Source of the DNA: JBKJZO01 sp046715235
Lineage (GTDB): Bacteria; Actinomycetota; Actinomycetes; BP-191
Direction: 5' to 3'
Assembly (NCBI GenBank): GCA_046715235.1
Contig: JBKJZO010000059.1
Span: forward strand, 1-32,776
Length of the DNA stretch: 32,776 nucleotides
Numbering within the stretch: position 1 is the stretch's first letter; the number at the start of each line of letters is the position of its first letter. The translations under genes were made by a program, and so were the position numbers. Below, piece after piece: positions 14,015-20,981 of the stretch. The notes under the pieces were generated by a model. That model was not told the DNA's origin. It saw only the letters and a list, made by a program, of their open reading frames with translations, and did not search any database.

Positions 14015-14766
14015 GGCGCACCCGAGTCCTCCCGGTCCTGCTGATGAACCGCGGGCAGCTCATGAAGACGACCAAGTTCGACGCGCCCCGTTACGTCGGC
14101 GATCCGGTCAATACGGTGCGGTTGTTCAGCGAGCGGTCCGCCGACGAGCTGGTCGTGCTCGACGTCAGCGCCGGCGATTCGGGTCCCGACTTCGCGACGT
14201 TGCGCGCGCTGGCCGCCGAGGCCTTCATGCCTGTGGCGTATGGCGGTGGCATCCGGTCAGCGGACCAGGCGCAAGCCGTTCTCGACCTCGGCATGGAGAA
14301 GGTCGTGATCGGGCGCGCCGCGGTCGAGAACCCGGCGCTGCTCGAGCAGATCGCGTCGCGCTCGGGTGCGCAGAGCGTCGTCGCCTGCATCGACTACGTG
14401 CGTCGATCGCTCGGCCGCGGCAAGCGGGTCGTCACCGAGCGCGGGCGCCGCGTGCACGACACCGACCCGACGGCGCACGCGCGAGCCGTCGTGGACGCGG
14501 GTGCCGGCGAGATCCTGCTGCAGAGTGTCGAACGCGACGGCACGATGACCGGGTACGACGTCGAGACGATCGCCGCGGTGGCGGCCGCGGTTCCGGTTCC
14601 GGTGGTCGCCTGCGGCGGCGCCGGCACCGTCGAGCACCTTCGCGAGGCGGTCGATGCGGGCGCGTCGGCAGCTGCGGCCGGCAGCATGTTCACGTTCTAC
14701 GGCAAGCACCGGGCCGTGTTGATCTCCTACCCCGGCGAAGACGTGCTCGACGCGTCGCTTCCGTAA
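14011..14766 (+). CDS. HisF-like barrel protein (AglZ/HisF2 type, second copy)
   Basis: Protein of 251 residues from ATG 14011, overlapping the hisH stop; GTG 14002 in the same frame is less likely. The barrel motifs are RVLPVLLMNRGQLMKT, VVLDVSAG, AYGGGI, SVVACIDYV, LLQSVERDGTMTGYD and ACGGAG. The position of Asp11 of HisF is Leu11, while the Lys19 and Asp130 equivalents remain. Loss of Asp11 should abolish imidazole-glycerol-phosphate cyclisation, so it is probably an ammonia-delivering subunit for sugar amidation, as in HisF2 proteins. Unlike the copy at 6424-8406 it carries no fused amidotransferase. Which acceptor enzyme it serves is unknown. Confidence 0.85.
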   Translation: MRRTRVLPVLLMNRGQLMKTTKFDAPRYVGDPVNTVRLFSERSADELVVLDVSAGDSGPDFATLRALAAEAFMPVAYGGGIRSADQAQAVLDLGMEKVVIGRAAVENPALLEQIASRSGAQSVVACIDYVRRSLGRGKRVVTERGRRVHDTDPTAHARAVVDAGAGEILLQSVERDGTMTGYDVETIAAVAAAVPVPVVACGGAGTVEHLREAVDAGASAAAAGSMFTFYGKHRAVLISYPGEDVLDASLP

Positions 14767-14803
14767 GTTGGTCGCCGCGACCGCCGCGCCCATACTCCCG
14801 CTG

Positions 14804-15709
14804 ATGGAATCGATCACCTGCCCCCTCTGCGACGAGCCGGGCGATCCGCATCTGCACGAAGGCCGATGGACTGCGCGGCGCTGCCCCCTCTGCCGCCTGG
14901 TGTTCCTTTCCCCCAGGCCGTCCGCCGAGGACACCGCGCAGATCTACGTCGGCGACGAGGCGCACTGGCCGGCGTCCAGCCATCTCATGGACTACGGGTC
15001 ACCGACGAGCGCACTCGAGACCAAGCGGACCCTTGCGATGCTGCGGCGACACGTCCCGGCTGGTCGCCTGCTCGAGCTAGGCCCGGGCAGCGGTGCGCTA
15101 CTTGCCGCTGCGCAGGCGGCCGGCTACGACGTCGAGGCGGTGGAGCTCAACCCGGACCAAGTGGCGTTCATCCGCGACACGCTGCACGTGCCGTGCGCCG
15201 ACGACCTCGGTGCGGTGACCGGACCGTTCGACGTGGTCTACCACCGGGACGTGCTCAGCCATTTCTCCGACCCGATCGAGGTGTTCGAACAGATCCACGC
15301 GTTGCTGGCGCCCGGCGGCTACCACGTGTTCGAGACCGGCAACGGAGACTTCCGGCGGCGCTACGCGAGCTGGTTCTCGACCTTCCAGTTCCCCGACCAC
15401 CTGTTCTTCTTCAGTCGCCAGTCGCTTGCGCTGCTGCTGAAACGCACCGGCTACACGCACGTCGCCAGCCACCGCTACGCGCTCACACCGTTCCTGTTCT
15501 TCCAGCGGGCCTCGGACCGGCTACGACCGAAGGAGCCCGAAACGGCGCCGGCCAGCCAGCCCGCTGCCGGCGAATCGAGCTCGAGCATGCCAGGGCGCTC
15601 GGCCGCTGCGCTGGCCTGGCTGAAGTACGGCTTGCGCTACTGGGGCGGCTCGCTCGCCCCTAAGGAAGGCCGCCCGCAGACGATGGTCATCGTCGCGCGA
15701 CGGGCCTAG
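14804..15709 (+). CDS. SAM-dependent methyltransferase with N-terminal zinc ribbon
   Basis: Protein of 301 residues from ATG 14804; a TTG at 14768 in the same frame would add 12 residues before the conserved start. The N-terminal Cys pairs C6-P-L-C9 and C27-P-L-C30 look like a zinc ribbon. The class I methyltransferase core shows LLELGPGSGALLAAA (motif I, SAM binding), VEAVELNPD, and FDVVYHRDVLSHFSDP. A low-complexity Ser/Ala/Pro stretch (about residues 235-262) precedes the C-terminal segment. It probably methylates a sugar of the glycan or its lipid-linked intermediate. It lies 37 bases after the hisF-like gene, likely in the same transcript. Confidence 0.78.
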   Translation: MESITCPLCDEPGDPHLHEGRWTARRCPLCRLVFLSPRPSAEDTAQIYVGDEAHWPASSHLMDYGSPTSALETKRTLAMLRRHVPAGRLLELGPGSGALLAAAQAAGYDVEAVELNPDQVAFIRDTLHVPCADDLGAVTGPFDVVYHRDVLSHFSDPIEVFEQIHALLAPGGYHVFETGNGDFRRRYASWFSTFQFPDHLFFFSRQSLALLLKRTGYTHVASHRYALTPFLFFQRASDRLRPKEPETAPASQPAAGESSSSMPGRSAAALAWLKYGLRYWGGSLAPKEGRPQTMVIVARRA

Positions 15710-15875
15710 GCAGGCGGCCGGATCGCGCCAATGCCCGAGCGCGCGAAATAGGCCAAGTAGGGCGCGAGGTCAAGGGATTCGCAATACCGTCGATGTAACA
15801 TTCGTCGATTTCGCAGGCGGCGTAGCGGATGACTGGCGTCGACCCCTATGCGTCCGTGGCCCATACCGAGGACCG
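15710..15875. other. Intergenic region before the glycoside hydrolase gene
   Basis: This 166-base gap holds a small AT-richer island near 15785-15810, with a weak -10-like TAACAT (15796-15801) and a repeated CGTCGAT on either side of it. No gene or convincing terminator is visible. It probably contains the promoter of the hydrolase gene. Confidence 0.3.
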
Positions 15876-17141
15876 ATGATCCGCGCGTACCGCGTCTTGC
15901 GCACCGCCGTTGCCACCGCTGCCGCAATCGGCTGCCTCGGCAGCATCTGCGTGGGCGCGTCCGCTGCGGCCGCCGCGAGTGAGCCTGCGCCGATCACCAG
16001 CCAGCTCTTCGGCCTGCACGTGTCCGACCATGCCAACTGGCCGGGCGTGCCCTTCAGCACGATCCGCTTGCACGACACGGGGACGAGTTGGCGCGAGATG
16101 CAGCCGGCTCCCGGCACCTGGGACTTCACCAACCTCGACGCCCGCGTCAACCGCGCGATCAGCGGACGCCGCGAAGTGCTGATGGTGCTCGGGCAGACGC
16201 CGCGGTGGGCGTCGAGGCGACCGGACGAGTGGAGCTACTACGGGCTAGGCGCGGCGGCGGAGCCGGCCGACATGATGGCCTGGCGGGCCTACGTGCGCAC
16301 CCTCGCGATCCGCTACAAGGGCCGGATCCGCAAATGGGAACTCTGGAACGAGCCCAACGTCAAAGGCTTCTTCACCGGCTCGCCGCGGATGATGGTGCAG
16401 ATGGCACGCGAGGCTTACATCGTCCTCAAGCGCATTGATCCCAAGAACGTCGTCGTGTCGCCGGGTATGGCTGTCCGCACGCTCAACTCGCCGGTCTGGC
16501 TCGACCGCTACCTCGGATACGGCGGCCGCAAGTACACTGATGTGGTCGCGGTCCACCTCTACGTGCTCTCCAGGCAGCGCCCGGAAAGCATCCTGGGATC
16601 GGCCGTCCGCGTTCGCAAGATCATGGAGAAGCACCACCTCTACAAGCCGATCTGGAACACCGAATCCGGCTACGGGCGCACTGCGGAAACCGTCGAGAAC
16701 TCCGAGCTCTACACCGGGCAGATGGCGATCGCGTATGTCGCGCGCACCTACATCCTGTCCGCGCACGCGAAGGTCGACCGCACGTACTGGTACGCCTGGG
16801 ACGACCGCAGTTTCGGCGGCCTCTACCTCACCGGCGAGGACCGCCGTACGCCGAGTGAGGCCGGCCGCGCGTACGGCGTGACGTACAACTGGCTGGTGCG
16901 CGCCCGCATGATCAGCTGCCAGCGAACCGCCATCGGTCCGCGCGCCGGCACCTACTCGTGCAAGCTGACACGCGGCCCGAACCGGATGATCATCACCTGG
17001 CATCCGGCGAAGTCCTACCTGACCCCGATGCCGGCCGGCTACCGCACGGTGTCGAGGCTCGACGGGTCCAAGACCGCAACCAAGCCGGGTACTCTCATTC
17101 GCGTTTCCCCGATGCCCATCATGGTGTCGACGGCTCGGTAA
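15876..17141 (+). CDS. Secreted clan GH-A glycoside hydrolase (GH39/GH5-like)
   Basis: Protein of 421 residues with a signal peptide: basic MIRAYRVLR, a hydrophobic core, and an Ala-rich cleavage region around residues 28-35. The domain then reads as a TIM-barrel retaining glycosidase: FGLHVSDHANWPGVPF, the acid/base Glu159 in WELWNEPN, and the nucleophile Glu263 in IWNTESGYG. The spacing and motifs resemble PslG and GH39-type enzymes that cut exopolysaccharides made by their own cluster. The last 80 residues may be a small beta domain. GAGGA just before ATG 15876 is the likely ribosome site. It probably trims or releases the polymer outside the cell. The following glycosyltransferase starts 13 bases downstream. 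Confidence 0.82.
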   Translation: MIRAYRVLRTAVATAAAIGCLGSICVGASAAAAASEPAPITSQLFGLHVSDHANWPGVPFSTIRLHDTGTSWREMQPAPGTWDFTNLDARVNRAISGRREVLMVLGQTPRWASRRPDEWSYYGLGAAAEPADMMAWRAYVRTLAIRYKGRIRKWELWNEPNVKGFFTGSPRMMVQMAREAYIVLKRIDPKNVVVSPGMAVRTLNSPVWLDRYLGYGGRKYTDVVAVHLYVLSRQRPESILGSAVRVRKIMEKHHLYKPIWNTESGYGRTAETVENSELYTGQMAIAYVARTYILSAHAKVDRTYWYAWDDRSFGGLYLTGEDRRTPSEAGRAYGVTYNWLVRARMISCQRTAIGPRAGTYSCKLTRGPNRMIITWHPAKSYLTPMPAGYRTVSRLDGSKTATKPGTLIRVSPMPIMVSTAR

Positions 17142-17146
17142 GGAGG
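17140..17146 (+). promoter_or_regulatory. Strong ribosome binding site in front of an ATC codon
   Basis: AAGGAGG overlaps the stop codon of the hydrolase gene. Seven bases downstream is ATC 17154; no ATG, GTG or TTG occurs in the WecG frame until GTG 17247. Confidence 0.65.
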
Positions 17147-17153
17147 CAGCGAG

Positions 17154-17927
17154 ATCGACTCCGTTGACACCGCTCGCACGCTCCCCACCTTCACCTGCTG
17201 TGGGGTCGCGATCACCGCTCTGGGTCCGCCAGAGGCCGCCGACGAGGTGCTCTCGCGCATCGGCCGCCCCACCGCGGTACATCTCTGCAACGCCTACACG
17301 CTGTCGCTGGCCATGCGCGACGACGCCTACCGGCGCACGGTCGATGCCGGTGACCTCAAGCTCGCCGACGGGTTCCCGGTGGCGGCGGTCGGACGGCGCC
17401 GCGGGCATTCCGGTATGGTCCGCCGGGTCTACGGACCCGACCTTTTCCTCGACGTACTGCGTGCGGGCACCGACGTTGGGGTCCGGCACTACCTCTATGG
17501 CGCGACACCCGACGTCCTCGACAAGATGGTGCTCAGGCTCAGCACGCTGGTGCCAGGGGCGCAGATAGCCGGCGTCGACGCGCCGCCGTTCCGCCCGCTG
17601 ACCGAGGCCGAGGAGTTGGACGTCGTTACGCGCATCCGCGATTCACGCGCCGACATCGTGTGGGTCGGGCTCGGCACGCCGAAGCAGGATGAGTTCTGCG
17701 CGCGCATGCGCGACCGCGTCGGCGTACCGCTGGTCGCTGTGGGCGCGGCGTTCGACTTCGTCGCGCAGACCAAGCCGATGGCACCGGCCTGGATGCAGCG
17801 CTCCGGCCTCGAGTGGGCGTTCCGGCTGGCCACCGAGCCGCGCCGGCTCTGGAAGCGCTACCTGGTCGGCAACACGCTCTTCCTGTACGGCGTGTGCCGC
17901 GACGAGTTACGGCTCCGCCGGAGGTGA
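17154..17927 (+). CDS. WecG/TagA/CpsF family glycosyltransferase, probable ATC start
   Basis: GT26 family protein of 257 residues when read from ATC 17154. Family residues are the Asn of HLCNAYTLSLA, the catalytic Asp in LADGFPVA, then YGPDLFLDVL, RHYLYGATPDVL, VGLGTPKQDEFC and VGAAFDFVAQTKPMAP. The conserved N-terminal strand (FTCCGVAITALGPPEAADEVLSRI) lies upstream of the first ordinary start codon, GTG 17247. Starting there would remove it and leave 226 residues, shorter than the usual 240-260. A strong AAGGAGG is spaced correctly for ATC. The enzyme adds the second sugar, typically an N-acetyl-mannosamine derivative or related uronic acid, to a polyprenyl-PP-HexNAc. Codon 252 is TTA (17907-17909). 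Its stop overlaps the next GTG. Confidence 0.85.
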   Translation: MDSVDTARTLPTFTCCGVAITALGPPEAADEVLSRIGRPTAVHLCNAYTLSLAMRDDAYRRTVDAGDLKLADGFPVAAVGRRRGHSGMVRRVYGPDLFLDVLRAGTDVGVRHYLYGATPDVLDKMVLRLSTLVPGAQIAGVDAPPFRPLTEAEELDVVTRIRDSRADIVWVGLGTPKQDEFCARMRDRVGVPLVAVGAAFDFVAQTKPMAPAWMQRSGLEWAFRLATEPRRLWKRYLVGNTLFLYGVCRDELRLRRR

Positions 17928-19690
17928 GGAAGCCACCAGCGCCGGTCGCGTGCCTTGCGGCTGCTGCTCTGTTGGGCTCGGCGTCAGCGGCCTGCAGCGA
18001 CCTCACGGCCGCCGACAGCGAGAGCGACGCGAAGGCCTTGGTAAGGGCAGAGGAGCAGTTCGGGTCGAGTGTGTCGCACTATTCGACCAAGTCGGGCGGC
18101 ACGCTGAGACTGGCCAAGAGCGGCGGCTGGGAGTCGTTCGACCCGGCGAACCTGCGATCTCCGTATGCGCGAAACTTCGCCCGCAATTATAGTCGAACGC
18201 TCGTCGTCTTCAAAGCAGTGCCGGGATCTGCCCAGTTGGTCCCGGACCTCGCCGAAGGGCTCGGCGTCGCGAGCGACGGCGGCAAGACGTGGACCTACAA
18301 GTTGCGAGGCGGGCTGCTCTTCGAGGATGGCTCGCGGATCACGTCGAAAGACGTGAAGTACGGCGTCGAGCGCGCACTCGACAGGGACGTCTTTCCCAAC
18401 GGCCCCCGGTATTTCAACGAGCTACTCGACCTGCGGGGTTATGCCGGCCCCGATCGCGATTCCGACCCCTCAGGACTCGGGCTCAGAGCGGTAGATACGC
18501 CTGACGACCGCACCATCGTCTTCAGGTTGGCGCGTCCCGTCGCCGCCTTCGACTACTTCGCGCAGCTGCCGGCGACCATTCCGGTACCTCGGGCTAAGGA
18601 CACCGGCCGCGCCTATTCAGCCCACGTCGTGTCGTCAGGACCGTACAAGTTCGCCGGCGACGCGGCGGGCGCCACGGTGACGTTGGTGCGTAACGACCAT
18701 TACTCGCAAAAACTCGATCCGGACTCGGGCCGCAGGGCTCTCCCCGACAAGATCCAGATAGAAACCAGTGTGCCGGGTGCCGATCTCGACCAGCGTTTGC
18801 TGTCCGGGGCGTTTGACGTCGATGCCTCGGGTCGCGGCATCCATGCCACATTGCTGCCCTCGGTGCTTGCGAACGAGTCGCTCAAGGACAACCTCGTCCG
18901 TGTCGCAACCAGCGAGCTGCGCTACACCTACGTCAATCCGGACGTGGGCCCTCTCGACAACGTCCACTGCCGAATCGCCATCCTGATGGCTGCAGATCGG
19001 ACGGCGTACCGCGACGCCTACGGCGGGCCCCTGGTCGGGGATCTCGCGACCAGTGTGCTGGCACCGGACATCCGCAGCCCGGTTCAGCCTGACATCTACC
19101 GGGTGCAGCAATACCTCACGGGTGACCCCGGAGAGGGCGGCGTCTCACTGAAACGCTGTGGCAGACGTTCCGGTTTCGAGGCGACCGTGGCCTATCGAGA
19201 CGACCAGCCGGCGGACAAGGCGGCAGCGGAATCGCTCAAGGTGTCTCTCGGCCGTATCGGCATCGCGTTGACGCTGCATCCGATGTCGCCCGCCGACTAC
19301 GAAATACATGCGGGGGATCGCGACTACCTGAGAACGAACGGCATCGGGCTGGTTGTCGCCTCCTGGCAGAAGGACTGGCCCACAGGATTCAATTTTCTGG
19401 GCCCACTCGTTGACAGCCGGTCGATCGGTGATGCGGGTTCCGTTGCGAACCTCGGGGTGCGCTTGCCGGCGGTCGACACGGCGATCGACGTCGCTTTGAG
19501 AACACAACTGCCGGCCGCTCGTGAGCAGATCTGGGCGGACATGGATCGCGACGTCATGTTGTCTGCCTGCTTGCTGCCCGCCCTGTGGGGCAAAGCCGTC
19601 CTCTATCATCCCGACAACCTGACCAACGTCTTCGTCAGCAGCGCGTTCGGGATGTTCGACCTGACGGTGCTGGGCACGACGCGAAAGTAG
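17924..19690 (+). CDS. Solute-binding protein, SBP family 5 (peptide/nickel type)
   Basis: Protein of 588 residues starting at GTG 17924, overlapping the glycosyltransferase stop. A short N-terminal export signal runs VACLAAAALLGSASAAC; the Cys could be lipidated, but the preceding Ser-Ala-Ala is a poor lipobox. The mature part has GGTLRLAKSGGWESFDPAN, LVPDLAEGLGVASDGGKTWTYKLR and SKDVKYGVERALD, hallmarks of extracellular domains of oligopeptide-type ABC importers. No permease or ATPase of that transporter type is in the window. By eye the gene is less GC-rich than its neighbours. Coupled translation with a glycan gene suggests a surface or glycan-linked role, but ligand and function are unknown. 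Confidence 0.82.
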   Translation: MRKPPAPVACLAAAALLGSASAACSDLTAADSESDAKALVRAEEQFGSSVSHYSTKSGGTLRLAKSGGWESFDPANLRSPYARNFARNYSRTLVVFKAVPGSAQLVPDLAEGLGVASDGGKTWTYKLRGGLLFEDGSRITSKDVKYGVERALDRDVFPNGPRYFNELLDLRGYAGPDRDSDPSGLGLRAVDTPDDRTIVFRLARPVAAFDYFAQLPATIPVPRAKDTGRAYSAHVVSSGPYKFAGDAAGATVTLVRNDHYSQKLDPDSGRRALPDKIQIETSVPGADLDQRLLSGAFDVDASGRGIHATLLPSVLANESLKDNLVRVATSELRYTYVNPDVGPLDNVHCRIAILMAADRTAYRDAYGGPLVGDLATSVLAPDIRSPVQPDIYRVQQYLTGDPGEGGVSLKRCGRRSGFEATVAYRDDQPADKAAAESLKVSLGRIGIALTLHPMSPADYEIHAGDRDYLRTNGIGLVVASWQKDWPTGFNFLGPLVDSRSIGDAGSVANLGVRLPAVDTAIDVALRTQLPAAREQIWADMDRDVMLSACLLPALWGKAVLYHPDNLTNVFVSSAFGMFDLTVLGTTRK

Positions 19691-20908
19691 CTATTCGGCC
19701 CGTACGCGGTTCGTGGAGCCGGCGATCGCGTCGGCGTAGACATCCAGTAACTGGTCGGTCACTACTTTGGGCGTGTAGTGCGATTCGTACCTAGCTCGCG
19801 CCTGCTGGGCCATCGTCGAAACGTCAGAGCGCAACAGTGAAGTGATGGCGGCGGCGAGCGCATCGCTGCGCGGCTCGACCACTACGCCGGCACCGTCGTC
19901 GACGAGTTCGGGCAGTCCGCCCATGTCGGTGACGATGGTAGGGCGGCCGTATGCCAGCCCTTCGATCGCAACGAGGCCGAACGGCTCCGGCCACACAGAA
20001 GGCACGACGACGATGCGAGCGCGCCGGTACTCCGCGTCTAGATCGGCTCGCTCGAGGAGTCCGGCGAAACGTATGTTGGGTGAGTTCGCCGCCGCGTTCT
20101 GAACGAGGTCGCGCAGGGGTCCGTCTCCCGCGATCACGAGCGTCGCTTCTCCGGCGTCCGATTTGGCCCAGGCGTCGAGCAGCAGCTCGATCCCTTTCTC
20201 ATTGACGAGCCGTCCGGCAAAGAGCACATCGCGTCCCAATGGGATGTCGGGGCCTGGGTCGGCCACCGCATTGGGCTTGACGACCACGTGTGATTCCGGA
20301 ACGCCGGCCCCGATCAGCTCGTCACGGATCACCTGGCTCAACGCCAGGTAGCGGCTCACGTAGCGCCACGTACCGCGATGGATCACGTTCGCCGTTGCCA
20401 TCAGGGCGCTTTGGGGTCGTGACTCCCGATAACAGCCGTGCCTGATGCCGTGCAACGAGTTGCCTGCTACGACGCAGTCAAAGCAGGGATGACCGTCGCG
20501 ATAGTGAGTGCCCGCAAGACACGTGTGCCGGTGGTTGTGAACGGTCTGGACGACCGGGACGGCGCTCCGGTGCGCAACGCGCACGATCCAGGGCGAGATC
20601 AACGGAAAGGGGTTGTGCAGGTGGACGATGTCGGGCTCTTGTTCGCGCAGCAGCCGCGCGAACTGGGGAACTGCCCCGGGTGCATAGACGAGTCCGGCGG
20701 CGACCCCGAGCATCCGTGTGCGGGGAAGTTCGGCGATGTCGTCACTGTCCCGGATGAACGGCAGTACATCGCAGCCGGCGCTCCGGAGCCTGGCGATGTC
20801 GTCGTCGACGACGATGTTCTCGCCGGACGGCCACCCAGCGCGGTACCGATTGTGTACGACGACGACTCGCGGCCGCGCCCCCGTAGACGAGTTGGAGCGG
20901 GTAGGCAT
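19691..20908 (-). CDS. GT4 family glycosyltransferase
   Basis: Protein of 405 residues from ATG 20908. RAGWPSGENIVVDDD near the N-terminus and IVHLHNPFPL are typical of GT4 enzymes. The donor domain has LFAGRLVNEKGIELLLDAW, LVIAGDGPLRDL and VPSVWPEPFGLVAIEG, whose E-PFGLVAI-E is the EX7E motif of retaining GT4 enzymes. A Cys-rich segment (CLAGTHYRDGHPCFDC) is also seen in related proteins. It should transfer one hexose or derivative to the lipid-linked oligosaccharide. Its stop codon abuts that of the convergent solute-binding protein gene with no gap. A TAAGAT box six bases before the ATG suggests a leaderless transcript. Confidence 0.87.
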   Translation of the reverse strand: MPTRSNSSTGARPRVVVVHNRYRAGWPSGENIVVDDDIARLRSAGCDVLPFIRDSDDIAELPRTRMLGVAAGLVYAPGAVPQFARLLREQEPDIVHLHNPFPLISPWIVRVAHRSAVPVVQTVHNHRHTCLAGTHYRDGHPCFDCVVAGNSLHGIRHGCYRESRPQSALMATANVIHRGTWRYVSRYLALSQVIRDELIGAGVPESHVVVKPNAVADPGPDIPLGRDVLFAGRLVNEKGIELLLDAWAKSDAGEATLVIAGDGPLRDLVQNAAANSPNIRFAGLLERADLDAEYRRARIVVVPSVWPEPFGLVAIEGLAYGRPTIVTDMGGLPELVDDGAGVVVEPRSDALAAAITSLLRSDVSTMAQQARARYESHYTPKVVTDQLLDVYADAIAGSTNRVRAE

Positions 20909-20914
20909 GCGTCG

Positions 20915-20920
20915 ATCTTA
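20915..20920 (-). promoter_or_regulatory. Candidate -10 box for a leaderless GT4 mRNA
   Basis: On the minus strand this reads TAAGAT, ending six bases before ATG 20908, and no ribosome site is visible. This is the geometry of leaderless transcripts, which are common in actinobacteria. Confidence 0.4.
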
Positions 20921-20926
20921 GGGCGT

Positions 20927-20943
20927 GCCCCCCGCCGGGGGGC
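20927..20943. repeat. Perfect GC hairpin between two divergent promoters
   Basis: GCCCCCC (20927-20933) and GGGGGGC (20937-20943) are separated by three bases. The dyad lies between the candidate -10 boxes of the divergent GT4 and wzy genes, so it may be a shared operator. Confidence 0.45.
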
Positions 20944-20968
20944 TTGCTCGGCCCGCGAACCCAACGGG

Positions 20969-20974
20969 TAGGGT
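20969..20974 (+). promoter_or_regulatory. Candidate -10 box for a leaderless wzy mRNA
   Basis: TAGGGT (TANNNT) ends seven bases before ATG 20982, consistent with leaderless expression. The same purine-rich bases could instead act as a weak ribosome site. Confidence 0.3.
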
Positions 20975-20981
20975 GACCCCG

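Noticed and set aside
8423..14766. Assignment of the two HisH/HisF pairs to histidine biosynthesis
   Set aside because: No other his genes are nearby, both HisF-like domains lack the Asp11 equivalent, and one is fused to a sugar amidotransferase.
17164..17568. TTG-started frame overlapping the WecG-type gene in another phase, as an alternative explanation for its missing start
   Set aside because: It does not share the WecG frame, its protein is Arg/Ser/Pro-rich, and the conserved N-terminal strand reads continuously in the ATC frame, so no frameshift is needed.
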